Assembly: GCF_044357945.1 (NCBI RefSeq)
Contig: NZ_CP076563.1
Span: forward strand, 372,001 to 436,000
DNA length: 64,000 bases
DNA from: QAND01 sp003150225
Lineage (GTDB): Bacteria > Bacillota > Clostridia > Christensenellales > QAND01
Direction: 5' to 3'
Shown: positions 1 through 8,065 of the stretch, one piece after another
Layout of the letters: each line of letters opens with the position of its first letter
How positions within the stretch are numbered: the stretch's first letter is position 1
The notes under the pieces: generated by a model
What the model was told of the DNA's origin: nothing
Seen by the model: the letters and a program-made list of their open reading frames with translations, nothing else
Database searches by the model: none
Made by a program: the position numbers and the translations under genes

Positions 1-1508
1 TTGTGAAGAACAAGGATAAGGTTCAAGGCATCCTAATCACCCATGGACACGAGGATCACATCGGCTCTTTGCCCTATCTGCTCAAGGAGGTAAAGGCTCC
101 CATCTATGGAGGCGTGCTGACCCTTGGTTTGATCCAGTACAAGCTGGACGAGCACCGGATCCAGGGGGTGCATTTGCAGCGGATCAAGGATGGGGAAAGG
201 GTAAAGCTGGGCTGCTTTGAGATTCAGTTTATGGCGGTGAACCACAGCATTGCCGATGCCTATGGTCTGCGGATCAAGACCCCGGTTGGAGATATCGTCC
301 ACACCGGTGATTTCAAAATCGACCACAGCCCCATCGATGGCAAAAAAATGAACCTCTCCGCCTTTGCGCGCGCAGGAGACGAAGGCGTTCTGCTGTTGAT
401 GAGCGATAGCACCAACGCCAACCGGCCAGGCTTTACGCCCAGCGAACAGCGGGTGGCGGAATCCCTGGATCGGTGCTTTGCCGACGCTACCGGCCGGGTT
501 ATCGTAGCCACCTTTAGCTCTAACGTAAGCCGGATACAGCAGGTCATCGACATCGCCGAAAAACGGGGAAGAAAAATCTATTTCGCGGGGCGCAGCATGT
601 CTAAGATTGTGGAAATCGCCTCGGAGCTGGGATATATTCGATTGAAAAAAGGATCCCAGGTGGATGACCGGCGGCTGGACTATCTGGAGCCAGACCAGGT
701 GGTGATCATCACCACCGGCAGCCAGGGGGAACCCATGAGCGGCCTGGTGCGGATGAGCCGGGACGAACACCGTTATGTGAGCCTTCGGGCCGGGGATATG
801 GTGGTCATCTCCGCTTCCCCCATCCCAGGCAACGAGAAAGCGGTATCGGGAGTCATCGACCGCCTATACCGCAAAGGCGTTCATGTGGTGTATCATGACA
901 CCATGGAGGTGCACGTATCGGGCCATGCCCGACAGGAGGAGCAAAAGCTCATCATGGCCCTCACCAAGCCCAAGTTCTTTATGCCGGTCCATGGGGAATA
1001 CCATCACCTGCTAAGCCACGCCCATACCGCTATGGCCTATGGCATTCCACAGGAGAATATTATGGTTGCCGAAAATGGCAACGTGTTGGAGCTGACCCAG
1101 GACTCCTTCCAGGTTGCCGGCGAGGTGCCGGCGGAGCCCATCCTGGTGGATGGCAGCGGAATCGGCGATGTAGGCAACGTGGTGCTGCGCGACCGGCAGG
1201 TACTAGCCTCTGAGGGGCTGTTCATCGTAGTGGCAGCGGTGGATAAAAACGGCAAGCTGGTGTCCGGTCCCGACGTAATCTCCCGAGGATTTGTATATGT
1301 CAAGGAGAGCGAAGCGCTCATGGATAAGGCCAAGGAAGTGGCCAAAAAGGCCATCGACGCGGTTACGGCGGGAGAGGAGCATGTGGAATGGGGGGCGCTG
1401 AAATCCGCCATCCGCAGTGCGGTGAAAAACTATCTATACAACCAGACCAAACGGAATCCCGTGATCCTGCCCATTATTGTTGAGGTTGATTCAGGAGGCA
1501 AAAAATGA
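1..1508 (+). CDS. rnj: Ribonuclease J, 5'-truncated by window edge
   Basis: Metallo-beta-lactamase/beta-CASP ribonuclease with endonuclease and 5'-3' exonuclease activity in mRNA decay and rRNA maturation. The reading frame is open at the left edge, so the gene starts outside; about 60 N-terminal residues are missing compared with Bacillus RNase J1. The GTG at position 3 is probably an internal valine. Visible: the metal-binding HGHEDHIG motif about 14 codons in, the HTGDFK aspartate motif, the beta-CASP segment with PVHGEYHH, and the C-terminal RNase J domain. Its stop overlaps the ylbF start (ATGA), so the two are translationally coupled. Family assignment is firm; whether it is J1 or J2 cannot be told from this fragment. 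Confidence 0.95.
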   Translation, partial: VKNKDKVQGILITHGHEDHIGSLPYLLKEVKAPIYGGVLTLGLIQYKLDEHRIQGVHLQRIKDGERVKLGCFEIQFMAVNHSIADAYGLRIKTPVGDIVHTGDFKIDHSPIDGKKMNLSAFARAGDEGVLLLMSDSTNANRPGFTPSEQRVAESLDRCFADATGRVIVATFSSNVSRIQQVIDIAEKRGRKIYFAGRSMSKIVEIASELGYIRLKKGSQVDDRRLDYLEPDQVVIITTGSQGEPMSGLVRMSRDEHRYVSLRAGDMVVISASPIPGNEKAVSGVIDRLYRKGVHVVYHDTMEVHVSGHARQEEQKLIMALTKPKFFMPVHGEYHHLLSHAHTAMAYGIPQENIMVAENGNVLELTQDSFQVAGEVPAEPILVDGSGIGDVGNVVLRDRQVLASEGLFIVVAAVDKNGKLVSGPDVISRGFVYVKESEALMDKAKEVAKKAIDAVTAGEEHVEWGALKSAIRSAVKNYLYNQTKRNPVILPIIVEVDSGGKK

Positions 1509-1852
1509 TAAGCTACGATAAAGCGTATGAACTCGCCCGGGAATTACAGTCCAGCGAGGAATACCAGACCTATATGGCGGCGAAGGAACAGGCCTTTGTC
1601 AATGAGATGAATAAGAACCTCTATAAAGAGATGAAGACCATCAGCTACGCCATGAACGCCGCCTACCTGGCGGGCCAGCAGCCCGATGCGGAGCTGACGG
1701 AAAAATACCAGAAGCTCATGGGAATTCTTAGCTTGAATCAGGAAGTTATGACCTTTATTCAGGCGGAGTACCGCATCAACCAGGTGATGGGGGATATTTT
1801 CAAAATCCTGTCCGAAGCGGTGGACATGCAGTTGGACTTCCTCTCGGAATAG
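1505..1852 (+). CDS. ylbF: YlbF/YmcA family protein (RicF-like)
   Basis: A 115-residue, all-helical YlbF/YmcA-family protein. In Bacillus, YlbF (RicF) with YmcA and YaaT forms a complex that adjusts RNase Y activity and affects sporulation, competence and biofilm formation. The sequence is rich in charged helices, has no membrane segment and matches the usual length. The ATG overlaps the RNase J stop by four bases, with an AGGAGG ribosome site 5' of it. The link to RNase J is notable because the known partner is RNase Y, whose gene lies 45 kb away at 47.1 kb. The function here is inferred from family membership. Confidence 0.85.
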   Translation: MISYDKAYELARELQSSEEYQTYMAAKEQAFVNEMNKNLYKEMKTISYAMNAAYLAGQQPDAELTEKYQKLMGILSLNQEVMTFIQAEYRINQVMGDIFKILSEAVDMQLDFLSE

Positions 1853-1879
1853 GGATGCAGTTATAGGGGGCAACGACAT

Positions 1880-3085
1880 ATGAGCGAACGCGGACACGGC
1901 GCCCGGGACCGTCGGGACCGGAACCGGACGGCAGCAAACAATAGGAAACGGATGAACAACCGGATTAGGAGCTTTAATCTGGACGCCATTTTTTCCAGAA
2001 TCTCCCGTTCCACCAAGATTTTTATCATTAGCTTGGTGATCGTGCTGTTGCTGTTTGTTGGCGTCTGGAAGTTTGTGGACAACAAATATTTTGCGCCGGT
2101 GGACTCCCGGTCCAAGGAATCGGTTGTTGTGGTCATCAAGACCGGCTCCGGCCCCTCCACCATCGCCAATCTGTTGGAGGAAAACGGTTTGATCCGCAAT
2201 GCCAGCATCTATAAGCTGTATTTGGATATCAACGATAAGGCCAGCAAGCTGAAAGCCGGCACCTACGAGTTATCTCCATCCATGACCATGGCGGAGATTA
2301 CTGAAAAACTGGTGATCGGCGGTTCAGCCAGTCAGGTGGTCAAACTGGTGCTAAAGGAAGGCCAGACGGTGGAGGATCTGGCGCAAACCCTTTTGGATAT
2401 GGGGGTCATCCAGAGCAAAGAGGATTTCCTCAAGATTATGCAGACGGGAGAGGACTATAAAGGATATTCCTTTATCGACGCGGCATCCGGGGAACCGGGC
2501 CTCAAATATGTCATGGAAGGTTACATGTTCCCGGATACCTATGAGATTTACATCGATTCCGATCCGGATGTGATCATCAAGAAATTCTTGGATCGCTTTG
2601 AGAACATCTATTCTCCAGAATATGCCGCTCGGGCAGAGGAACTCAACATGACCACCCATGAGGTAATCACCATGGCTTCGGTCATCGAAAAGGAGGCACG
2701 GTCCGGCGACTTTAAAAAGGTCTCCGCAGTGTTCCATAACCGGCTGAACCAGAATATGAAGCTACAGTCCTGTCCTACGGCGCAATATGTCCTGGGAATC
2801 AAAAAGCTGCGGCTTACCGCCGAGGATGTGTCGGTGGATTCCCCCTATAACACCTATAAATACGCCGGGCTGCCGGCCGGCCCCATCTGCAGTCCAAGCA
2901 AGCTTGCCATTGAGGCCGCGCTTTGGCCGGATGAAGACTTTATGAACCAGGGCTATCTCTACTTCTGCAGCAAGGATCCCGCCAGTGGAGAGCTGGCTTT
3001 TGCCAAGACCCTGGAGGAGCACAATGCCAACAGCGCAAAGTACCAGGATGTTTGGGCGGAGTGGGACCGCAAGAACGGATATTGA
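1880..3085 (+). CDS. mltG: Endolytic murein transglycosylase MltG
   Basis: YceG/MltG-type lytic transglycosylase, 401 residues, which cuts nascent glycan strands and so ends peptidoglycan polymerisation. A very basic N-terminal tail (residues 1-46) precedes one membrane helix at about 47-66, then an extracytoplasmic LysM-like region and the catalytic domain. The catalytic glutamate is expected at about residue 270 in the ASVIEKEA motif, followed by VFHNRL. It lies 27 bases after ylbF, probably in one transcript with rnj-ylbF, and is followed by a strong terminator at 3107-3137. Confidence 0.95.
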   Translation: MSERGHGARDRRDRNRTAANNRKRMNNRIRSFNLDAIFSRISRSTKIFIISLVIVLLLFVGVWKFVDNKYFAPVDSRSKESVVVVIKTGSGPSTIANLLEENGLIRNASIYKLYLDINDKASKLKAGTYELSPSMTMAEITEKLVIGGSASQVVKLVLKEGQTVEDLAQTLLDMGVIQSKEDFLKIMQTGEDYKGYSFIDAASGEPGLKYVMEGYMFPDTYEIYIDSDPDVIIKKFLDRFENIYSPEYAARAEELNMTTHEVITMASVIEKEARSGDFKKVSAVFHNRLNQNMKLQSCPTAQYVLGIKKLRLTAEDVSVDSPYNTYKYAGLPAGPICSPSKLAIEAALWPDEDFMNQGYLYFCSKDPASGELAFAKTLEEHNANSAKYQDVWAEWDRKNGY

Positions 3086-3106
3086 TTAACCACTACATGA
3101 AGAGAG

Positions 3107-3137
3107 AAAAGGGGCTTTGGGTTGAAAAGCCCCTTTT
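3107..3137 (+). terminator. Intrinsic terminator of rnj-ylbF-mltG
   Basis: A 12-bp stem (AAAAGGGGCTTT pairing with AAAGCCCCTTTT) with a 7-base loop that ends in a T-run. It closes the mltG transcript. The -35 of the next promoter lies in its loop and 3' arm. Confidence 0.9.
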
Positions 3138-3150
3138 GTTCGAATATAAT
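3122..3150 (+). promoter_or_regulatory. Sigma-A-type promoter inside the mltG terminator
   Basis: TTGAAA at 3122-3127 and TATAAT at 3145-3150 with a 17-base spacer. The -35 overlaps the terminator loop and 3' arm, so the promoter for the polysaccharide genes starts within the terminator of the upstream operon. Confidence 0.6.
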
Positions 3151-3227
3151 ATAGATGCAATTTGGTAATATTTCTTAACAAATTGTATTAATTCTGAGGC
3201 TGGTATTGTCAATTAAGTATAAAGATT

Positions 3228-3362
3228 TTTTCAGAGCGCATTGTGCAGCTTTTAAGCGATTCATCTTTGAGACAGAAAATGGAGATGGCCGCAAAAAAGC
3301 GAGCAGAATATTTCTATGAAGATCGCGTGCTCCAGCAATGGCTTGCGCTCTTACAACAGTAA
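3228..3362 (+). pseudogene. Decayed C-terminal tail of a GT4-type glycosyltransferase
   Basis: An open frame ending at TAA 3360-3362 reads as about 44 residues typical of the C-terminus of family-4 glycosyltransferases: FSERIVQLLSD, then RQKMEMAAKKRAEYF and RVLQQWLALLQQ. The corresponding family pattern is an acidic LL.D..LR..m...A..rae..f.w......W...l. No start codon or catalytic domain lies upstream; a stop occurs at 3195 and the mltG terminator before that. I read it as the remnant of a deleted glycosyltransferase gene that preceded the TagA/WecG gene. The match is by eye from family knowledge. Confidence 0.55.
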
Positions 3363-3383
3363 ATCCAGTTGCACGAGGACATT

Positions 3384-4109
3384 ATGTTAAAAGATTACTT
3401 CAAACATCTTTATTGCAAAAGCCAAATAGATTTTTTCAATGAAGTGTCGCGTGCTTTGGATGCTCAGGAAAAAATGTTTGTAGTTACAGCTAATCCGGAA
3501 ACCATGATGATGGGGGAAGCACAGCCCGCTTTTGACGCGGTACTATGTAAAGAGGATGTTGTGATTATCCCTGATGGAATTGGTGTTGTCTGGGCCGCCA
3601 AAAGCCTTGGTCTGGAGTCCCACGGTCGATTGCCTGGCGTTGAACTAGCTGAGTATCTCATTGAATATGCCAGCAAAACAAGGAAAAGTCTCTTTTTATA
3701 TGGTGCACAGGAGGAGTCCATTACAGCATTAGTCAAGAAAATTCAAATGGATCATCCGGATGTGGTCATTGCAGGTTATCGCAATGGCTATGACTATTCA
3801 GATGATGAGGTTTTCCAAGAAATTTTGACGTTACAGCCAGATATTGTTATGGTTGCGCTTGGCATTCCCCGGCAGGAATTGTTGATTGATCGTTGGTATC
3901 ATCGTTTTCATAAAGGCGTTTTTGTAGGTGTTGGAGGTACCTTTGATGTGCTCAGTGGAACCAAGCGGCGGGCTCCAAAGTTTTTTCGCAGCTTGAACAT
4001 GGAATGGCTTTATCGTATCTTACGGGAACCGAAACGGCTTGGCCGCTTTTATCGTAGTAACATACAGTTTTTGCGTCGGGTTCGAAAAATGAAAAAAATG
4101 GAGTTCTAA
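3384..4109 (+). CDS. WecG/TagA/CpsF family glycosyltransferase
   Basis: GT26-family enzyme of 241 residues. Relatives (TagA, WecG) transfer ManNAc or ManNAcA from UDP to undecaprenyl-PP-GlcNAc, the second step of wall-teichoic-acid linkage or enterobacterial common antigen synthesis. Visible family motifs are IPDGIGVVWAAK, LFLYGAQ, VALGIPRQE and GVGGTFDVLSG. I chose the ATG at 3384 because a GAGGA site lies 5 bases before it; a TTG at 3369 would add five residues. The gene is followed two bases later by the 2-epimerase that makes its probable donor UDP-ManNAc. Codons are more AT-rich than in neighbouring housekeeping genes. Confidence 0.88.
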   Translation: MLKDYFKHLYCKSQIDFFNEVSRALDAQEKMFVVTANPETMMMGEAQPAFDAVLCKEDVVIIPDGIGVVWAAKSLGLESHGRLPGVELAEYLIEYASKTRKSLFLYGAQEESITALVKKIQMDHPDVVIAGYRNGYDYSDDEVFQEILTLQPDIVMVALGIPRQELLIDRWYHRFHKGVFVGVGGTFDVLSGTKRRAPKFFRSLNMEWLYRILREPKRLGRFYRSNIQFLRRVRKMKKMEF

Positions 4110-4111
4110 TC

Positions 4112-5218
4112 ATGGCAATCAAGGTGATGACGGTTTTTGGAACGCGGCCGGAAACAATAAAAATGGCTCCCGTCGTAAAGGAATTGGAATCCCGGTCAGG
4201 GATTGATTCCATCGTCTGCGTATCTGCTCAACACCGTGAGATGTTGGACCAGGTCCTTTCCGCGTTCGATATTGTTCCTGATTTTGATTTAAATATTATG
4301 ACCCAAGGACAAACTCTTTCCGACATTACCACCCGCATTTTAAGAGGGCTTGAGGATGTCATAAAACAGGTTGCTCCCGACCTGATATTGGTTCATGGAG
4401 ACACTACCACAACTTTTTCGGCCTCTTTGGCTGCTTTTTATCATCAGGTTGCAATTGGACATGTAGAGGCAGGCCTTCGAACCAATGATAAATATTCTCC
4501 CTTTCCAGAGGAAATGAACCGACAGATGGTCGGAATACTAGCCGATCTGCATTTTGCTCCTACAGAGCAGGCGAAACAAAATCTATTACGAGAAGGGAAA
4601 CCATCTAGTCGGATTTTTGTGACCGGGAATACTGCAATCGACGCTCTACAGACGACGGTGCGGGAGGATTATCAGAATAATCTGCTGACCTGGGCGGAGG
4701 GGAGCCGGCTTTTAGTATTAACCGCCCATCGCCGGGAAAATTTAGGGGAGCCCATGTATCGAATGTTTCATGCCATTCGCCGCATTCTTGAGACACACTC
4801 CGACGTTAAAGTGATCTATCCTGTTCATCTCAATCCGATCGTCAGTCAAGCCGCCCAGGATGTGTTTGGAGATTGCGACCGTGTGCGTTTAGTGGCTCCG
4901 ATGGAGGTCATTGATTTTCATAATCTGCTTCGCAGAGCGTACCTAGTGCTCACCGACAGCGGTGGAATCCAGGAAGAAGCACCTTCATTGGGCAAACCGG
5001 TTGTGGTTTTACGGGATACCACAGAACGCCCCGAGGGAATTGCAGCCGGTACTTTAAAGCTGGCAGGAACGGAAGAGGAGACCATCTTTCGTATTGTGGA
5101 TGAACTGCTGTGTAATCAGGCAGAATATCAGCGTATGAGTCGAGCTTCAAATCCCTATGGAGATGGATATGCCAGTAAGCGAATCGTAGATGCTATTTTG
5201 GATCATTTTTGTCGATGA
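4112..5218 (+). CDS. wecB: UDP-N-acetylglucosamine 2-epimerase (non-hydrolysing)
   Basis: Converts UDP-GlcNAc to UDP-ManNAc in the cytoplasm (MnaA/WecB family, 368 residues, usual length). Visible motifs: GTRPETIKMAPV at the N-terminus, VHGDTTT, GHVEAGLRT, AHRREN and TDSGGIQEEA, all standard for this GT-B-fold epimerase. It follows the TagA/WecG-type transferase with two bases between, so both are expected from one mRNA starting at the promoter near 3122. With TagO at 51.1 kb the window encodes the enzymes for GlcNAc and ManNAc addition to the lipid carrier. Confidence 0.95.
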   Translation: MAIKVMTVFGTRPETIKMAPVVKELESRSGIDSIVCVSAQHREMLDQVLSAFDIVPDFDLNIMTQGQTLSDITTRILRGLEDVIKQVAPDLILVHGDTTTTFSASLAAFYHQVAIGHVEAGLRTNDKYSPFPEEMNRQMVGILADLHFAPTEQAKQNLLREGKPSSRIFVTGNTAIDALQTTVREDYQNNLLTWAEGSRLLVLTAHRRENLGEPMYRMFHAIRRILETHSDVKVIYPVHLNPIVSQAAQDVFGDCDRVRLVAPMEVIDFHNLLRRAYLVLTDSGGIQEEAPSLGKPVVVLRDTTERPEGIAAGTLKLAGTEEETIFRIVDELLCNQAEYQRMSRASNPYGDGYASKRIVDAILDHFCR

Positions 5219-5227
5219 TACTTTTCA

Positions 5228-5254
5228 AACCGCTCTTAATGGGCGGTTGTTTTT
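5228..5254 (+). terminator. Intrinsic terminator after wecB
   Basis: An 8-bp stem, AACCGCTC with GGGCGGTT, loop TTAAT, followed by GTTTTT. It lies ten bases after the wecB stop. Confidence 0.85.
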
Positions 5255-5270
5255 CCCTCGGAAATTCAAC

Positions 5271-5298
5271 ATTCCATCTCCTCCTGACGCATAAGGTA
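5271..5298 (+). promoter_or_regulatory. Candidate mother-cell (sigma-E/sigma-K) promoter of sigK
   Basis: CATAAGGTA at 5290-5298 fits the sigma-K -10 consensus CATAnnnTA exactly. A sigma-E-like ATT (consensus ATA) at 5271-5273 lies 16 bases upstream, the spacing also seen before spoIIIAA and spoIIM in this window. No AC dinucleotide sits at the ideal sigma-K -35 distance. In Bacillus sigK is read first by sigma-E and then by its own product; here that is inference. Confidence 0.4.
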
Positions 5299-5329
5299 AA
5301 GGGAGCCCAGTCGTTGACTAGGCTCCCTT
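5299..5329 (+). terminator. Strong hairpin upstream of sigK (terminator-like)
   Basis: Near-perfect stem: AAGGGAGCC pairs with GGCTCCCTT and the inner AGTC with GACT, around a 3-base loop. The following T tract is poor (TTATTTG), so termination may be partial. A transcript from the CATAAGGTA box would begin inside the 5' arm and lose the structure. Confidence 0.6.
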
Positions 5330-5353
5330 ATTTGCATTGGGAGGTATAAAACC

Positions 5354-6037
5354 ATGATTATGGAATGCCTGCATCTGCTGCTGGAATTGCTGCCTTTTGT
5401 GTCCTATATCTCGGGCGGGACGGCTTTCAAGAAGCCTCTTTCACCGGAGGAGGAGCGCGCATGCATCCAGCGCTATATGGAGGGAGATCAGGAGGCAAAA
5501 AATCAGCTCATCGAACACAATATGCGCTTGATTGCCCACATCGCGAAGAAATACATGGGCAATGGCCGGGATATGGATGATGTGATTTCCATCGGAACCA
5601 TCGGGCTTATCAAGGCGGTAAACACCTATAATCCCGAGAGCGGAAAGTCCCTTGGAACCTATGCCGCCCGCTGTATTGAAAACGAGATTCTCATGTCGGT
5701 GCGAATGGAGCGGAAAACCCGGGGAGAAACGCCCATGGAGGAGGCCATTGGCGCTGATAAGCACGGGAATCAAGTGTTGTTAAGCGAGATTCTGGGAACG
5801 CCCCGGGATGATGTGGAAAAACGGGCGGAGCTGAGCCTTGAAGTGGAGCGGCTATACCAGGCGATTGAGACCAGCCTGACAAAGAGAGAGCGAACCATAG
5901 TCCAGCTTCGATATGGTCTTTATAACGGCCAGTGTATGACCCAGAGGGAGATCGCAACCCGGTTGGGGATCTCTCGTTCCTACGTGAGCCGCATTGAAAA
6001 AAAGGCTTTGGCTAAACTTTTAGAAGCCATCCAATAG
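5354..6037 (+). CDS. sigK: RNA polymerase sporulation sigma factor SigK
   Basis: Late mother-cell sigma factor of 227 residues, encoded by one uninterrupted gene (no skin-type element). The first 20 or so residues (MECLHLLLELLPFVSYISGG) form a hydrophobic pro-sequence typical of pro-sigma-K, which is removed by an intramembrane protease after a forespore signal that depends on SpoIVB; SpoIVB is encoded at 25.9 kb. Then come region 2 (EHNMRLIAHIAKKYMG, DVISIGTIGLIKAV) and region 4 with a helix-turn-helix near the C-terminus (TQREIATRLGISRSYVSRIEKK). Start ATG 5354 has GGGAGG 8 bases upstream. Single-gene unit after a hairpin. Confidence 0.95.
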   Translation: MIMECLHLLLELLPFVSYISGGTAFKKPLSPEEERACIQRYMEGDQEAKNQLIEHNMRLIAHIAKKYMGNGRDMDDVISIGTIGLIKAVNTYNPESGKSLGTYAARCIENEILMSVRMERKTRGETPMEEAIGADKHGNQVLLSEILGTPRDDVEKRAELSLEVERLYQAIETSLTKRERTIVQLRYGLYNGQCMTQREIATRLGISRSYVSRIEKKALAKLLEAIQ

Positions 6038-6098
6038 CTGGAATACTTGTGAAAATTCGGGATACCCGATATACTGGGATGGTCAAGGATGTGATGAG

Positions 6099-6956
6099 TT
6101 GATACGTTTTGGCCCAGCGGGTAATTCCCAGAGCTTTTATGACGCGGGGCATAAATCCACCCTAGAACAGCCGGCATGGCTTTCTGAAATGGGATTGACC
6201 GCTTATGAATACAGTTTTGGGCACGGAGTGCGGCTTCGGGAGGACACCGCCCGAAAGCTAGGGGAGGAGTTTCGGAAATATGGAATTCTGCCCAGTTGTC
6301 ATGCGCCCTACTATATTAATTTTGGCGCGCCCGAACCGGAAAAACAGGAGAACAGTTTGCGGCATTTGCGGGAAACGGCTATCCGGTGTGATTATATGGA
6401 CGGCCGGAGAGTGGTGTTTCACCCAGGAGTAGCGGGGAAGGACCGCGCTGCTGCGGTGGAGCGAATCAAATTGGGCATAAAAGCGGCCCTTTCGGAGCTG
6501 GATCAGCTGGGCCTGGGGCATATTATCCTCTGTCCCGAGACCATGGGGAAGCTATCTCAGATCGGCGATCTTGATGAAACCCTATCATTCTGCCGCTTGG
6601 ATGAGCGCCTGATCCCCTGTGTGGATTTCGGTCATCTGTACGCCCGCTCCCTGGGAACCGACCAGGGCGATGAAGCTACCGCCAGGATCATCCAGGAGAT
6701 GATCGATGCAATCGGCCTGGAGCGCACCCGGATTATGCACGTTCATTTTTCCAATATCGAGTACACAAAGGCCGGGGAAAAGCGGCATCATAATTATGGA
6801 GTCACGGAATACGGGCCCGATTTTGGTCCCTTAGCCCGTCAGATTGTCAAATGGAATTTAACGCCTACCATCATCTGCGAATCGGCAGGCAGAATGGCGG
6901 AAGATGCCGCGCTATTTCAAGAAATCTATCGGAGAACAAAGGAGGAGTCCCTATGA
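6099..6956 (+). CDS. Endonuclease IV-like TIM-barrel protein
   Basis: A 285-residue member of the AP-endonuclease-2/sugar phosphate isomerase TIM-barrel superfamily. Candidate metal ligands fall in the usual strand ends: CHAPYYIN, VVFHPG, CPETMG, CVDFGHLYA, MHVHFSN and ICESAG. The best guess is deoxyribonuclease IV (cuts DNA 5' of abasic sites), but the order GHLYA and HVHFS is shared with isomerase-like relatives, so the substrate is uncertain. The likely start is TTG 6099 with AAGGAT upstream. Its stop overlaps the Xaa-Pro peptidase start by four bases. Confidence 0.75.
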   Translation: MIRFGPAGNSQSFYDAGHKSTLEQPAWLSEMGLTAYEYSFGHGVRLREDTARKLGEEFRKYGILPSCHAPYYINFGAPEPEKQENSLRHLRETAIRCDYMDGRRVVFHPGVAGKDRAAAVERIKLGIKAALSELDQLGLGHIILCPETMGKLSQIGDLDETLSFCRLDERLIPCVDFGHLYARSLGTDQGDEATARIIQEMIDAIGLERTRIMHVHFSNIEYTKAGEKRHHNYGVTEYGPDFGPLARQIVKWNLTPTIICESAGRMAEDAALFQEIYRRTKEESL

Positions 6957-8023
6957 ATTCAAGAGTCAATCAGCTGTTGACCGCGCTAAGCGGCCAGGGC
7001 GTGGACGCCATGCTCATCGCCAGCTCCCAAAACCGCCGGTATTTGAGCGGGTTTTCCGGCAGCAACGGAATTCTTTTCATTCACCCGGAAAAGCGGCTTC
7101 TGGTAACGGATTTCCGCTATAAGGAACAAGCAGGCCGCCAAGCTCCCGATTACGAAGTCGTTATGACCTCCCAGTTTTTAAGCATGTTTGGCAGCATACG
7201 GGAGGCGGCGGAGGCTCTTGGGGTGAAACGAATCGGTTTCGAGTCCGACCGGATGACGGTGGACTGGGCGGCAGGTGCCAAACGGGATCTTCCCGGTATA
7301 GAGCTAATACCTTGCGGTGGATTGGTAGAGCGGATTCGTGCTAGTAAGGACGAGTATGAGATAAGCTGTATCGCTACGGCTCAGCGGACGGCGGAGTTGG
7401 CCTTCCAGGAGGTATTGGGCATCATTCGTCCTGGCATCTGTGAATATGATATCGCCGCGGAGATTGGATACCGCATGGCCAAGAGCGGCTGTATCACCTC
7501 CTTTAATACTATCGTAGCCAGCGGAGAAAACGGTAGCATGCCCCATGCGGTACTCAGCAACCGGGTCATCCAGCGGGGAGACTTTATCACCATGGATTTC
7601 GGATGCGTATACAACGGCTATTGCTCCGATATGACCCGCACTGTGGCGGTAGGACAGCCCAGCGAGGAGATGGCCGAGGTGTATCGCATCGTTTTGGAAG
7701 CCCAGCGCCGTGCCCTGGATCTGATCGCGCCCGGGGTAAATTGCTTTGATGTGGATACTGCCGCTCGGGGCTATATCAGCGATATGGGCTATGGAGAATA
7801 CTTTGGCCATGGGCTGGGCCATAGTTTTGGCCTGGAGGTGCATGAGGAGCCTCGGTTTAGTCCCCAATGCCACGAAAACCTTGTGCCCGGCATTTGTATC
7901 AGCGTGGAGCCAGGCATCTATTTGCCCGGAAAATTCGGCGTGCGCATCGAGGATACCGTATGTATAACGGAAGATGGATATCGGAACTTTACGAGTACGC
8001 CAAAAGAGCTTATAATACTGTGA
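6953..8023 (+). CDS. Xaa-Pro aminopeptidase (M24B)
   Basis: Cytoplasmic metallopeptidase of 356 residues that removes the N-terminal residue before proline. It has an N-terminal creatinase-like domain (residues about 1-125) and a C-terminal pita-bread domain. The dimetal ligands appear in order: two Asp in MDFG...YCSDMTRT, His in GHGLGHSFGLEVHE, Glu in SVEPGIYL and Glu in GVRIEDTV. I placed the start at ATG 6953, overlapping the preceding stop, because AAAGGAGG sits just before it; longer upstream readings lack homology. As in other Firmicutes it directly precedes efp. Confidence 0.92.
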   Translation: MNSRVNQLLTALSGQGVDAMLIASSQNRRYLSGFSGSNGILFIHPEKRLLVTDFRYKEQAGRQAPDYEVVMTSQFLSMFGSIREAAEALGVKRIGFESDRMTVDWAAGAKRDLPGIELIPCGGLVERIRASKDEYEISCIATAQRTAELAFQEVLGIIRPGICEYDIAAEIGYRMAKSGCITSFNTIVASGENGSMPHAVLSNRVIQRGDFITMDFGCVYNGYCSDMTRTVAVGQPSEEMAEVYRIVLEAQRRALDLIAPGVNCFDVDTAARGYISDMGYGEYFGHGLGHSFGLEVHEEPRFSPQCHENLVPGICISVEPGIYLPGKFGVRIEDTVCITEDGYRNFTSTPKELIIL

Positions 8024-8065
8024 TAGAGTTACAACCAGTTTCAAAACCCAAGTTGGAGGTAAACA

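Noticed and set aside
5354..6037. A skin-type interruption of sigK
   Set aside because: The sigK frame is continuous through regions 2 to 4.
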